DNA from: Hyphomonadaceae bacterium | GTDB taxonomy: Bacteria; Pseudomonadota; Alphaproteobacteria; Caulobacterales; Aquidulcibacteraceae | Direction: 5' to 3' | Length of the DNA: 64,000 bases | NCBI GenBank assembly: GCA_016791425.1 | Contig: JAEUMQ010000009.1 | Span: 1 to 64,000, forward strand | In this document: positions 7,653 through 18,570 of the stretch, in pieces | Layout: each line of letters starts with the position of its first letter | Position numbering within the stretch: position 1 is the stretch's first letter | Program-made: the position numbers and the translations under genes | The notes under the pieces: model-generated | What the model was told of the DNA's origin: nothing | Databases searched by the model: none | What the model saw: the letters and a program-made list of their open reading frames with translations, nothing else

Positions 7653-8303
7653 TCAGAAGGCGAAGCCGCGGGCGGCCGCGAGCCCGGGCAGGACCGGCGG
7701 CATGGTGTCGAAGATCTCCCGGTAGGCGGATGCTTCCCCGGTCCGGGTATAGAGCCGCGCGCGCCCGGCGCGCCCGTCGCGGACCACGACCCCGAGCCGG
7801 CCCCCGGGGGCGAGCTGCTCGATCCAGGCCGCCGGCACCATCTCCACAGCGCCGTTCACCAGGATCGAATCATAGGGCGCCTTCGCCGGCCAGCCGGCCG
7901 CGAGCGGCCCCGAAACGGCCTCCACCCCGACGATCCCGGCCCCCTGCAGAGCCGCGCCGGCGGCGAAAGAGAGCTCCGGGTCGAGGTCGAGCGTGGTCGC
8001 CGCCGCCCCGCAGGCCGCCAGGAGCGCGGCCCCGTACCCGGTGGCGCCGCCGATCTCCAGCGCCTTCGTCCCGGCCTTCGGCGCCAGCGCCTGGATCAGT
8101 TTGCCGATGTCCCGCGGCCGGAGCAGGAACCGCCCGGGGGCCACCTCCAGCTCCAGATCGGCATAGGCGAGGGGCTTCAGGTGCGCCGGCGCGAAGCGCT
8201 CCCGCGGCAAGGTCCGCATCGCCCCGACCAGGGCCGGATCGGTCACGTCGGAGGGGCGCACCTGGCTTTCCACCATGGCGTCGCGGGCGCGGGCGAGGTT
8301 CAT
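7653..8303 (-). CDS. Protein-L-isoaspartate O-methyltransferase-like protein
   Basis: A 216-residue class I SAM-dependent methyltransferase of the PCMT family, whose best-known members methylate isoaspartyl residues for repair of aged proteins. It begins ARARDAMVESQVRPSDVTD, typical of the alphaproteobacterial branch, followed by LPRERFAP. The SAM loop is LEIGGATGYGAALLA, where classical enzymes have GTGSGY, so repair activity is less certain. I chose ATG 8303 because residues upstream of it are not family-like. It is divergent from valS across 146 bases. In many relatives a tolC gene stands between pcm and popZ; here there are only 259 bases and no gene. Confidence 0.75.
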   Translation of the reverse strand: MNLARARDAMVESQVRPSDVTDPALVGAMRTLPRERFAPAHLKPLAYADLELEVAPGRFLLRPRDIGKLIQALAPKAGTKALEIGGATGYGAALLAACGAAATTLDLDPELSFAAGAALQGAGIVGVEAVSGPLAAGWPAKAPYDSILVNGAVEMVPAAWIEQLAPGGRLGVVVRDGRAGRARLYTRTGEASAYREIFDTMPPVLPGLAAARGFAF

Positions 8304-8449
8304 GCGCGGGCAGATACGCGCGCCGCGCGGCGCCGACAAGGTCGCCATTGGCCGCGCCCGATCCTGTTTTCCAAACGGGTGTGATAAACACCGCGCGCTT
8401 GCTATAGGACTGCGCCGCCGCGCGTCGGCGGCGTTTTCGTTTCCCGGAT

Positions 8450-11299
<2,850 letters not shown>

Positions 11300-11313
11300 C
11301 ATGAGCCCTTGCA

Positions 11314-11440
11314 CGCTCCCCGGCCGCAGCGTGCGAAGCACGCGCAGAGCGGGGGCCCAACGCGCCGCTTGGCGATCCCGAGTGAGGAGCACGAACCTTC
11401 GTTGGACCCCGGATCGCCGCTGCGCGCCGTCCGGGGAGCG
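11314..11440. repeat. Nested inverted repeat upstream of the epimerase gene
   Basis: The outer arms CGCTCCCCGG (11314-11323) and CCGGGGAGCG (11431-11440) are perfect complements. An inner pair, GGGGGCCCAACG (11351-11362) and CGTTGGACCCC (11400-11410), matches with one mismatch. The element fills the whole gap between valS and the epimerase ATG. It looks like an intergenic palindromic element of a different family from the one in valS, and may fold as a transcript hairpin. Confidence 0.55.
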
Positions 11441-11449
11441 TTCGCCCTG

Positions 11450-12400
11450 ATGCGCATCTTCGTCACCGGCGCATCTGGCTTCGTCGGCGGCGCCGCGACG
11501 CAGAAGCTCGTTTCGCTTGGGCATGACGTGCGCGCGATGTCGCGCTCGGGTGGCTCCGACGCGAAGATCAAGGCGTTGGGCGCAGCGCCCGTGCGCTGCG
11601 ACCTGGAGACCATCGCGCCCGAACATGTCGGCGACGCCGAGATCGTGCTTCACTGCGCGGCCTATGTCGAAGCCTGGGGGCCGCGCGACGCGTGGTACAA
11701 AGGCAACGTGCTCGGCACGCGGAACGTGCTGGCGGCCTCGACGAACGCCAGGCGCTTCATCCATATCGGCACCGAAGCCGCGATCGTGCACGGCCAGCAC
11801 ATCGTCGATGCGGACGAAACGTATCCGCTCGCGCCGAACTCGCCCTTTCCCTATTGCGCGACCAAAGCGCAGGCCGAACAGTTCGTCCGCGATGCACGAG
11901 GCATCGAGACGATCGTCCTGCGCCCGCGTTTCATCTGGGGCCCAGGCGACACCACGCTCCTGCCGATCATCGAAACGATGGCGAAGTCGGGCGGCTGGAT
12001 GTGGGTGGCCGGCGGTCGCGCGCGCACCTCCACCACGCACATCGACAATCTCGTCCACGCGATCGCGCTGGCGTTGAAGGAGGGGAGGTCGCGCGAGGCC
12101 TATTTCATCCTCGACGACGGCGAGCGCACGATGAAGGAGATGATCTCCGGCATGGCCGCCGCGAAGGGCTTCACGCTTCCCGACAGAAGCGTCCCCGCCT
12201 GGCTCGCCGACGCGATCGGCGCCGCCGGCGAGGCCGTGTGGCGGACGTTCAATCTGAAGGGCGCGCCGCCGCTCACCCGCCACGCCGCGATGGTCATGGG
12301 CCGCGACTGCGTGCTGAACGGATCGAAGGCGCGGCGCGAGCTGGGCTATGCGCCGCAGGTCGGCGTCGAGGAGGGCCTTCGGAGATTAACGCAAGCTTGA
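11450..12400 (+). CDS. NAD-dependent epimerase/dehydratase (SDR)
   Basis: A 316-residue extended short-chain dehydrogenase. The nucleotide-binding loop is FVTGASGFVGG at the very N-terminus and the catalytic YxxxK is YCATK. It ends with a helical domain like the 3-beta-hydroxysteroid dehydrogenase/NDP-sugar epimerase group. The start is ATG 11450; the open frame before it is only the palindromic repeat. It lies 150 bases after valS on the same strand. The substrate (NDP-sugar, steroid-like or flavonoid-like) cannot be read from sequence. Confidence 0.85.
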   Translation: MRIFVTGASGFVGGAATQKLVSLGHDVRAMSRSGGSDAKIKALGAAPVRCDLETIAPEHVGDAEIVLHCAAYVEAWGPRDAWYKGNVLGTRNVLAASTNARRFIHIGTEAAIVHGQHIVDADETYPLAPNSPFPYCATKAQAEQFVRDARGIETIVLRPRFIWGPGDTTLLPIIETMAKSGGWMWVAGGRARTSTTHIDNLVHAIALALKEGRSREAYFILDDGERTMKEMISGMAAAKGFTLPDRSVPAWLADAIGAAGEAVWRTFNLKGAPPLTRHAAMVMGRDCVLNGSKARRELGYAPQVGVEEGLRRLTQA

Positions 12401-12423
12401 CGCCGCCGGCCTAAGGTCCCGCG

Positions 12424-12627
12424 ATGCACACGCCGACCCAAGCACAGGCGATCGAAGCGAACCGCGCCGAGCTGCGTCTGGCGCGCAAGAAGCGCTACCG
12501 CAACCTGATCGGGATGGGCCTGGGAGGCGCCGGGCTCGCCGTGGCCTTCGCCGGCCTGCCGATCAGCGTCTCGCTGCTGCTCTGGGCGGCCGGCTTCGTT
12601 GCTTGGGCTCTCTTGAAGAACGCCTGA
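12424..12627 (+). CDS. Small two-helix membrane protein, 67 aa
   Basis: A charged N-terminal part of about 28 residues (ANRAELRLARKKRYRN) is followed by two hydrophobic segments (about 30-47 and 49-64) separated by a short turn. This predicts a hairpin membrane protein with a cytoplasmic N-terminus. It starts 23 bases after the epimerase stop, so the two are probably one transcript, with the hairpin element at 12632 ending or processing it. The family is not recognised. Confidence 0.6.
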   Translation: MHTPTQAQAIEANRAELRLARKKRYRNLIGMGLGGAGLAVAFAGLPISVSLLLWAAGFVAWALLKNA

Positions 12628-12631
12628 ACCT

Positions 12632-12768
12632 TTCCCTCCCCGCTTGCGGGGAGGGTGTCGCCGAAGGCGACGGGTGGGGGCCTCAGTACTCCAGGTTTCG
12701 AGCGATTGTTGCTCACCCCACCCGTCATCGCTGCGCGATGACACCCTCCCCTTTCAGGGGAGGGGGGC
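12632..12768. repeat. Intergenic double-hairpin palindromic element
   Basis: The left arm holds CCCTCCCCGC-TT-GCGGGGAGGG, then TGTCGCC-GAAG-GGCGAC, then GGGTGGGGG. The right arm is its inverted counterpart, with CACCC..GTCATCGC-TGC-GCGATGAC, ACCCTCCCC and GGGGAGGGG. Each arm therefore carries two hairpins and the arms pair with each other. It fills the gap between the small membrane gene and ilvD, and is the most complete copy of the family in this window. Confidence 0.75.
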
Positions 12769-12824
12769 GTGCTGGCCTTCTCCGTCGCGTTCTTCTACAT
12801 CGCAGGAAGCAACAAGGACGGGCC

Positions 12825-14543
12825 ATGCCGCGCTGGGACAAGAGCAAGCTTCCTTCTCGCCACACGACGATGGGGCCCGAGCGCGCGCCGCACCGCTCCT
12901 ATTATTACGCCATGGGCCTCGGCACGCGCGAGATCGAGCAGCCCTTCGTCGGCGTCGCCTCCTGCTGGAACGAGGCCGCCCCGTGCAACACCGCGCTCAT
13001 GCGCCAGGCGCACGCCGCCTCCACGGGCGTGAAGGAGGCCGGCGCCACCCCGCGCGAATTCTGCACCATCACCGTCACCGACGGCATCGCCATGGGCCAC
13101 GAGGGCATGAAGTCCTCGCTCGTCTCGCGCGAAGTGATCGCCGATAGCGTCGAGCTCACCATGCGCGGCCATTGCTACGATGCGCTCGTCGGCATCGCCG
13201 GCTGCGACAAGAGCCTCCCCGGCATGATGATGGCGATGCTGCGCCTCAATGTGCCCAGCGTCTTCCTCTATGGCGGCTCGATCCTGCCGGGCGTCTGGCG
13301 CGGCAAGGAAGTCAACGTCCGCGACATGTTCGAGGGCGTCGGCGCGCACGCGGCCGGGAACATGTCGCTCGAAGACCTCTGCGATTTGGAGAAGCACGCG
13401 TGCCCGGGCGACGGCGCCTGCGGTGGCCAATACACCGCCAACACCATGGCCTGCGTCTCCGAAGCCATCGGGCTTGCGCTGCCGCTCTCCGCCGCGCTCC
13501 CGGCGGTCTTCGAAAGCCGCGACGCCTACGCCGCCGCAAGCGGCAAGGCGGTGGTGGATCTCCTAGAGAGGAACATCCGCCCGCGCGACATCTGCACGCG
13601 CGAGGCCTTCGAGAACGCCGCTATCGTCGTCGCCGCCACCGGCGGCTCCACAAACGCGGGCCTGCACCTGCCGGCGATGGCGCATGAAGCGGGCGTGAAA
13701 TTCACGCTGAAGGACGTCGCCGCCGCCTTCAAGAAGACGCCCTGGCTCGTCGATCTGCAGCCCGGCGGCAAATACGTCGCCAAGCAAATGGGCGAAGCGG
13801 GCGGCGTGCCCGCGCTGCTGCGCGTGCTTTTGGACGCCGGCCTCATCAACGGCGACGTGATGACCGTCACCGGCAGGACGCTGCGCGAAAATCTCACCGG
13901 CGTCTCGCTTCGCACGGACCAGGACGTCATCCGCCCGATGAGCAATCCGCTCACCGAAGATGGCGGCGTCGTGGGCTTGTGGGGCTCGCTCGCGCCCGAC
14001 GGCGCCATCGTCAAGATCGCGGGCTTGAAGGAGATCGCCTTCCGCGGCCCCGCGCGCGTGTTCGATTGCGAGGAGGATTGCTTCGCGGCCGTCTCCAAAC
14101 GTCAGTACAAGGAAGGCGAGGTGCTCGTCATCCGCTACGAGGGCCCGCGCGGCGGCCCCGGCATGCGCGAGATGCTCTCCACCACGGCGGCCCTTTACGG
14201 GCAGGGCATGGGCGACAAGGTCGCGCTCGTCACCGACGGCCGCTTCTCCGGCGCGACCCGCGGCTTCTGCATCGGCCACATCACGCCCGAGGCGCAACTG
14301 GGCGGCCCCGTCGCGCTGGTGCAGGACGGCGACGTCATCGCCATCGACGCCAAGACCGGCCGCATCGACCTTGAAGTTCCCGCCGCCGCGCTTGAGGAGC
14401 GCCGCCGCGCCTGGGCCCCGCGCGACAACGGCTTCGGCTCCGGCGCGCTCTGGAAATACGCGCAAGGCGTCGGCCCCGCGCACCTGGGCGCCGTCACGCA
14501 CCCGGGCGCGGAGAAAGAGCAGCGCCAGTACGCGGACGTGTGA
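12825..14543 (+). CDS. ilvD: Dihydroxy-acid dehydratase
   Basis: A 572-residue Fe-S dehydratase of the IlvD/Edd family that converts 2,3-dihydroxy-isovalerate (or -methylvalerate) to the 2-oxo acid in valine and isoleucine synthesis. Typical motifs are TDGIAMGHEGMKSSL, GCDKSLPGMMMA (cluster Cys), CPGDGACGGQYTANTMA (cluster Cys) and TDGRFSGATRGFCIGH. The start ATG 12825 lies beyond the repeat element; the open frame upstream is repeat sequence. Sugar-acid dehydratases share these motifs, so a catabolic role is not excluded. The next gene starts three bases after its stop, indicating an operon. Confidence 0.9.
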   Translation: MPRWDKSKLPSRHTTMGPERAPHRSYYYAMGLGTREIEQPFVGVASCWNEAAPCNTALMRQAHAASTGVKEAGATPREFCTITVTDGIAMGHEGMKSSLVSREVIADSVELTMRGHCYDALVGIAGCDKSLPGMMMAMLRLNVPSVFLYGGSILPGVWRGKEVNVRDMFEGVGAHAAGNMSLEDLCDLEKHACPGDGACGGQYTANTMACVSEAIGLALPLSAALPAVFESRDAYAAASGKAVVDLLERNIRPRDICTREAFENAAIVVAATGGSTNAGLHLPAMAHEAGVKFTLKDVAAAFKKTPWLVDLQPGGKYVAKQMGEAGGVPALLRVLLDAGLINGDVMTVTGRTLRENLTGVSLRTDQDVIRPMSNPLTEDGGVVGLWGSLAPDGAIVKIAGLKEIAFRGPARVFDCEEDCFAAVSKRQYKEGEVLVIRYEGPRGGPGMREMLSTTAALYGQGMGDKVALVTDGRFSGATRGFCIGHITPEAQLGGPVALVQDGDVIAIDAKTGRIDLEVPAAALEERRRAWAPRDNGFGSGALWKYAQGVGPAHLGAVTHPGAEKEQRQYADV

Positions 14544-14546
14544 GCG

Positions 14547-15500
14547 ATGCGCTTCATCGATCGCGACGAGGTGCGGGCGAAGCTCACCTATGAGCTCTGC
14601 ATCCCGATCGTGCGCGAAGCGATGATTGCGTTCTCGAAGGGCGAAACCAAGCAGACGCTGCGCGAGATCATCCCGCTCTCCGAAGGGCGCCTGTTCGGGA
14701 TCATGCCAGGCGCCATGGGAGGAGACGCCATGGGCCCGCACGGCGTCTTCGGCGCCAAGCTCATCAGCGTCTTCAAGGAGAATTTCGCCAAGGGCGTCCA
14801 GTCGCACCAGGGCCTCGTCGTGCTCTTCGATCCCGAGAGCGGCGCGCCGGTCTGCGTCGCGCACGCCGGCGAGATCACCGCGATCCGCACCGCCGCCGCG
14901 AGCGCCGTCGCGACCGATGCGCTGGCGCGCGAGGACGCGACGCGCCTCGCCATCCTCGGTTACGGCGAACAGGCCGAGACGCACGTCCGCGCCATCGCCA
15001 AGGTGCGTCCGATCGAGCACGTCAATGTCTGGGGCCGCTCGATCGAGCGCGCCCACGCCTTCGCGGCCCGCATGAGCGCCGAGACCGGCCTGCCCATCGC
15101 CGCCGCGAACCATGTCGAGAACGCGATCGCAGAAGCCGACATCGTCAGCACGCTGACGGCCGCGACCGACCCGATCCTCAAGGGCGCGCGCGTGCGGCCC
15201 GGAACGCACGTGAACGTCGTCGGCTCCTCCCATGCCGGCCCAGCGGAAGTCGATAGCGAGCTTGTCGCGATGTCGCGCTTCTTCGTCGATAGCCGCGCCG
15301 GCGTGCTCGCCCAGGGCGGCGAATTCATCCGCGCGAAAGCCGCAGGCCTCGTCGGCGACGATCACATTCTCGGCGAGATCGGTCAGGTGCTCGCCGGAGA
15401 CATTGCCGGCCGCCGATCCGATGCGGAGATCACCGTGTACAAATCCCTCGGGCACATCGTGCAGGATCTGGCCAGCGCCTGGGCGCTCTACCGATGCTGA
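14547..15500 (+). CDS. Ornithine cyclodeaminase/mu-crystallin family protein
   Basis: A 317-residue NAD(P)-binding protein. The N-terminal dimerisation part begins RFIDRDEV and the Rossmann loop is LAILGYGEQAETH, where the family has GxGxQA. HVNVVGSSHAGPAEVD follows. Members include ornithine cyclodeaminase and pyrroline-2-carboxylate or imine reductases, and the exact reaction cannot be decided. It is tightly coupled to ilvD (3 bases) and overlaps the next gene by 7 bases (ATGCTGA), so all three are translated from one message. Confidence 0.85.
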   Translation: MRFIDRDEVRAKLTYELCIPIVREAMIAFSKGETKQTLREIIPLSEGRLFGIMPGAMGGDAMGPHGVFGAKLISVFKENFAKGVQSHQGLVVLFDPESGAPVCVAHAGEITAIRTAAASAVATDALAREDATRLAILGYGEQAETHVRAIAKVRPIEHVNVWGRSIERAHAFAARMSAETGLPIAAANHVENAIAEADIVSTLTAATDPILKGARVRPGTHVNVVGSSHAGPAEVDSELVAMSRFFVDSRAGVLAQGGEFIRAKAAGLVGDDHILGEIGQVLAGDIAGRRSDAEITVYKSLGHIVQDLASAWALYRC

Positions 15501-17077
15501 AGCGCGCGATCCTTGCCGCGGCGCTCGCGCTGGCGGCCTGCGCGCCCGCGCCGGACGCCCGCGTGGAGGCGGCCGAGACGCTCTACGCGGACTATCTCGA
15601 TGCGGCCGGCGCGAAAGACACGATCGAGTCCGGCCTCGTCTCGCAATATGCCGGCGCGGACGGGCCCGCCTGGCGGCAGCGCTACGCCATGCAGCGCGAG
15701 GCGCTCAAGGCGGCCATCGCCCGTATCGACGAAGGCAAGCTCTCGCCGCTGAACCGCCGCGCGCTTGGCGCCATGCGCGCCGGCATCGAGTATCGCGACA
15801 CGCTGTCCCTGGCGCCGACCGGCGATTGCGCCAAGCGCACCGACGCCGCCGGCGATGCGCTGCGCTCCTCGCTCTACGCCTGCTTCTCCAGCATCGGCGA
15901 CGCCATCGCGTTCGAGGGCAAGACGGATCCGCGCACGGCTGCGCTGCAAATGCTCGAGCGCCTTGACGAGCCCGCGCGTCGGCGCGCGCTCTTCTTCGCC
16001 ATGGCGCCGCTTTGGCAGGCCGTGAACGGCGACGGCGGCCTGCAAAGTCCCTATCGCCGCCTCATCAATGAGCGTGCGGCGCGGGCGCAGCTGACGATCA
16101 GGCTGGCCGAAGCCTCGCTGGGGATCGCCCCCGGGGAAGGCGAGCGCTGGCTCGAACGCGCGCTCGACGCTTGGCCGCGCGATGCGCGCGTGGAGCCTTG
16201 GGATTTCCGCCACGGCTACGCGGCCGGCGTCCGCGCTGTGGCGCAATGCGCGCCGGTGGAGAAGCTCAAGGCCACGAACGATCGCTTCTTCGCCGATCTG
16301 GGCGCCGATCTTGCCGCGCTCGGCGTGATGCAGGATGTCGGCAATCGGCCCGGCATGTCGCCGGTCGATTACAGCGACTTCGTGCGCGTCGGCCGCGAAG
16401 TCTCCAGCGCGTATCGCCCCGCGATCGCGCGCGTGTCGGTGATCCTGCAGGAGGGCGGTCTCGGCGGCTCGGCCGAATTGGCCCACGAGCTTGGCCACGC
16501 GGTGCACTTCGCCGCGATCCGCACGCGCCCGTCGCTCGCCTTCACCGATGATCTCACGCTCGCGGGCGAAGCCTTCGCCGACATCACCGCCTGGAGCGTC
16601 TATACGCCCGCATGGCAGCGGAAATATCTCGGCTGCGCCTCCACCGAAGCGGAAGGCCTGCGCGCGCGTCTGGGCGGCGTCGCGCTCGACATGGCGTGGG
16701 GTCTCTTCGAGATCCGCATGAGCCGCGACCCCGCCTTGGACCCGAACGCCGTCTGGACCGACATCACGCAACGCTATCTGGGCGTTGCGGCGCATCCGGA
16801 GCTTTCCTGGTGGGCCGTGCGCGGCCAGCTCGTCGATGATCCCGGCTACATGATCCATTACGCGCTCGGCGCCTTCGCCACCGCCGACATCCGCGCCAGG
16901 ATCGCCGCCGACATCGGCGCTTTCGACGCCGGCAATCCGCGCTGGTACGGTTACGTTTCCGATCGCCTCTTCCGCTTCGGCGGCGAGCGCCCGCCCGCGG
17001 AGCTCCTGCAGAGCTTCCTCGGCCGCCCCGTCTCGCCCGACGCGCTGATCGCCGACCTCCGCCGCGCCGCAGATTAG
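15494..17077 (+). CDS. Lipoprotein zinc metallopeptidase-like protein (HExxH)
   Basis: A 527-residue protein with a lipoprotein signal (LALAAC, lipid Cys near residue 17), so it is probably anchored in the envelope. The zinc-binding signature LAHELGHAVHFAA lies near residues 332-344 and a later Glu is in LAGEAFADITAW. The arrangement resembles the M3/oligoendopeptidase F group, though overall similarity is weak to the eye and the length is shorter than classical M3 enzymes. It overlaps the upstream cyclodeaminase-family gene. Cleavage of periplasmic peptides is the likely role, by inference. Confidence 0.7.
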   Translation: MLKRAILAAALALAACAPAPDARVEAAETLYADYLDAAGAKDTIESGLVSQYAGADGPAWRQRYAMQREALKAAIARIDEGKLSPLNRRALGAMRAGIEYRDTLSLAPTGDCAKRTDAAGDALRSSLYACFSSIGDAIAFEGKTDPRTAALQMLERLDEPARRRALFFAMAPLWQAVNGDGGLQSPYRRLINERAARAQLTIRLAEASLGIAPGEGERWLERALDAWPRDARVEPWDFRHGYAAGVRAVAQCAPVEKLKATNDRFFADLGADLAALGVMQDVGNRPGMSPVDYSDFVRVGREVSSAYRPAIARVSVILQEGGLGGSAELAHELGHAVHFAAIRTRPSLAFTDDLTLAGEAFADITAWSVYTPAWQRKYLGCASTEAEGLRARLGGVALDMAWGLFEIRMSRDPALDPNAVWTDITQRYLGVAAHPELSWWAVRGQLVDDPGYMIHYALGAFATADIRARIAADIGAFDAGNPRWYGYVSDRLFRFGGERPPAELLQSFLGRPVSPDALIADLRRAAD

Positions 17078-17140
17078 CACCCGCACTGCCCGTATTGCCG
17101 CTGTCTGGATGCCGCGCGCGCGCTCTGTTAGGGGAAGAAC

Positions 17141-18427
17141 ATGGCTACCATTGTCGGCGCGATCGCCACCTCCCACACCCCCACGATCGGCTTCGCCTTC
17201 GATGCGAAGAAGCAGCAGGATCCGGTCTGGAAGCCGATCTTCGACGCCTACGAGCCGATCAAGGCCTGGCTCAAGGAGAAGAACCCGGACGTGCTCTTCG
17301 TCGTCTATAACGACCACATCTCCTCGTTCTTCTTCGATCATTATTCGCCGTTCGTGCTCGGCATCGGCGATGAATATCCCGTCGCCGACGAGGGCGGCGG
17401 CAAGCGCAACATCCCGCCGCTTAAGGGCCACGGGCAACTGGCGCGCCACATCGGCCACTCGCTCGTCGCCGACGAGTTCGACATGTCCTTCTTCCAGGAC
17501 AAGGGCCTCGACCACGGCTGCTTTTCGCCGCTCTCCGTGCTGCTCGACCACGACCCCGACTGGCCCATGCCGATCATCCCGCTGCAATGCGGCGTGCTGC
17601 AATTCCCGGTGCCGAGCGCCAAGCGTTTCTACAATCTCGGCAAGGCCGTCCGCCGCGCGATCGAGAGCTTCCCGGAGGATCTGAAGGTCGTGATGGTCGC
17701 CACCGGCGGCCTTTCCCACCAGATCCAGGGCGAGCGCTGCGGCTTCAACAATCCCGCATGGGACAAGGAGCTGGTCGATCGCTACGAGAACGATCCTGAA
17801 TCGCTGCTCGATCTGACGCACGCCGATCACGCCCGCCTCGGCGGCATGGAGAGCTCCGAATTCGTGATGTGGATGCTGGTGCGCGGCGCGCTCTCGGCGA
17901 ACATCACCCAGCGCACGCGCTCGTATTACCTGCCGTCGATGACCGCGATCTGCACCGCGGCCTACGATGATCATTCAACGCCGATGCCCGCCGAGGCCGC
18001 CGCCGCGCAGCGCGCCAAGGCGCTGCACCAGCTGAAAGGCCTGGAGAGCCTGGAGGGCACCTATCCCTTCGATCTCGACCGCAGCGTCGGCCATTATCGC
18101 CTCAACAAGTTCCTGCACGAGCTCGTCGTGCCCGAACACCGCGCCGCGTTCATGAGCGATCCAGAGGCGCTGTTCGAGAAATGGGCGCTCACCGAAGAGG
18201 AGCGCGACATGCTCCGCCGCCGCGATTGGCGCGCGCTCATGCAATACGGCGCGATCTTCTTCGTGCTGGAGAAGATGGCCGCCGTGGTCGGCGTCTCCAA
18301 CCTGCACGTCTACGCCCACATGCGCGGCCAGTCGCTGGAGGATTTCCAGAAGACCAGGAACGCCCAGGTGATCTACGGGGTCGGCGGCAAGGAGACGCAG
18401 CAGAAGGTCGAGACCTCCGCCAACTAA
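17141..18427 (+). CDS. Fused LigB-LigA extradiol dioxygenase, gallate-dioxygenase type
   Basis: A 428-residue class III (LigB-type) ring-cleavage enzyme. The N-terminal 280 residues are the catalytic domain with the Fe(II) ligands His12 (TSHTP), His59 (YNDHIS) and a Glu at 237-240, and active-site His124 and His193. The last 130 residues form a LigA-like helical domain (LNKFLHEL, EERDMLRRRDWRAL). This one-chain layout and length are those of gallate dioxygenases (DesB/GalA), which open gallate to 4-oxalomesaconate; protocatechuate 4,5-dioxygenases usually have two subunits. It lies 63 bases after the metallopeptidase gene. The rest of a gallate pathway is not adjacent. The family is certain, gallate is inferred. 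Confidence 0.85.
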   Translation: MATIVGAIATSHTPTIGFAFDAKKQQDPVWKPIFDAYEPIKAWLKEKNPDVLFVVYNDHISSFFFDHYSPFVLGIGDEYPVADEGGGKRNIPPLKGHGQLARHIGHSLVADEFDMSFFQDKGLDHGCFSPLSVLLDHDPDWPMPIIPLQCGVLQFPVPSAKRFYNLGKAVRRAIESFPEDLKVVMVATGGLSHQIQGERCGFNNPAWDKELVDRYENDPESLLDLTHADHARLGGMESSEFVMWMLVRGALSANITQRTRSYYLPSMTAICTAAYDDHSTPMPAEAAAAQRAKALHQLKGLESLEGTYPFDLDRSVGHYRLNKFLHELVVPEHRAAFMSDPEALFEKWALTEEERDMLRRRDWRALMQYGAIFFVLEKMAAVVGVSNLHVYAHMRGQSLEDFQKTRNAQVIYGVGGKETQQKVETSAN

Positions 18428-18493
18428 AGCAGCGGACTTTTAATTCGACGCGCGTTTGTGGCAGGCGTGGATCGAATTTTGAAGCCTCTGAAG

Positions 18494-18570
18494 CTAAAGC
18501 GTCTTTGTGCGCCAAATGCGACGACCGGGCCGACCCAAAACTTGAGTCGCATTTGGCGCACGACGCTTTA
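18494..18570. repeat. Long inverted repeat, possible bidirectional terminator
   Basis: TAAAGCGTC..GTGCGCCAAATGCGAC (18495-18522) pairs with GTCGCATTTGGCGCAC..GACGCTTTA (18546-18570). All 25 positions match except a 3-base bulge, and the loop is 23 bases. It separates two convergent genes and overlaps the stop of the minus-strand oxygenase gene. It may terminate both transcripts or be a dispersed REP-like element. Confidence 0.65.

Noticed and set aside
8379-8393. GGTGT-GATAA-ACACC upstream of valS as an operator
   Set aside because: The stem is only five bases and no known regulator motif matches; it could easily occur by chance.
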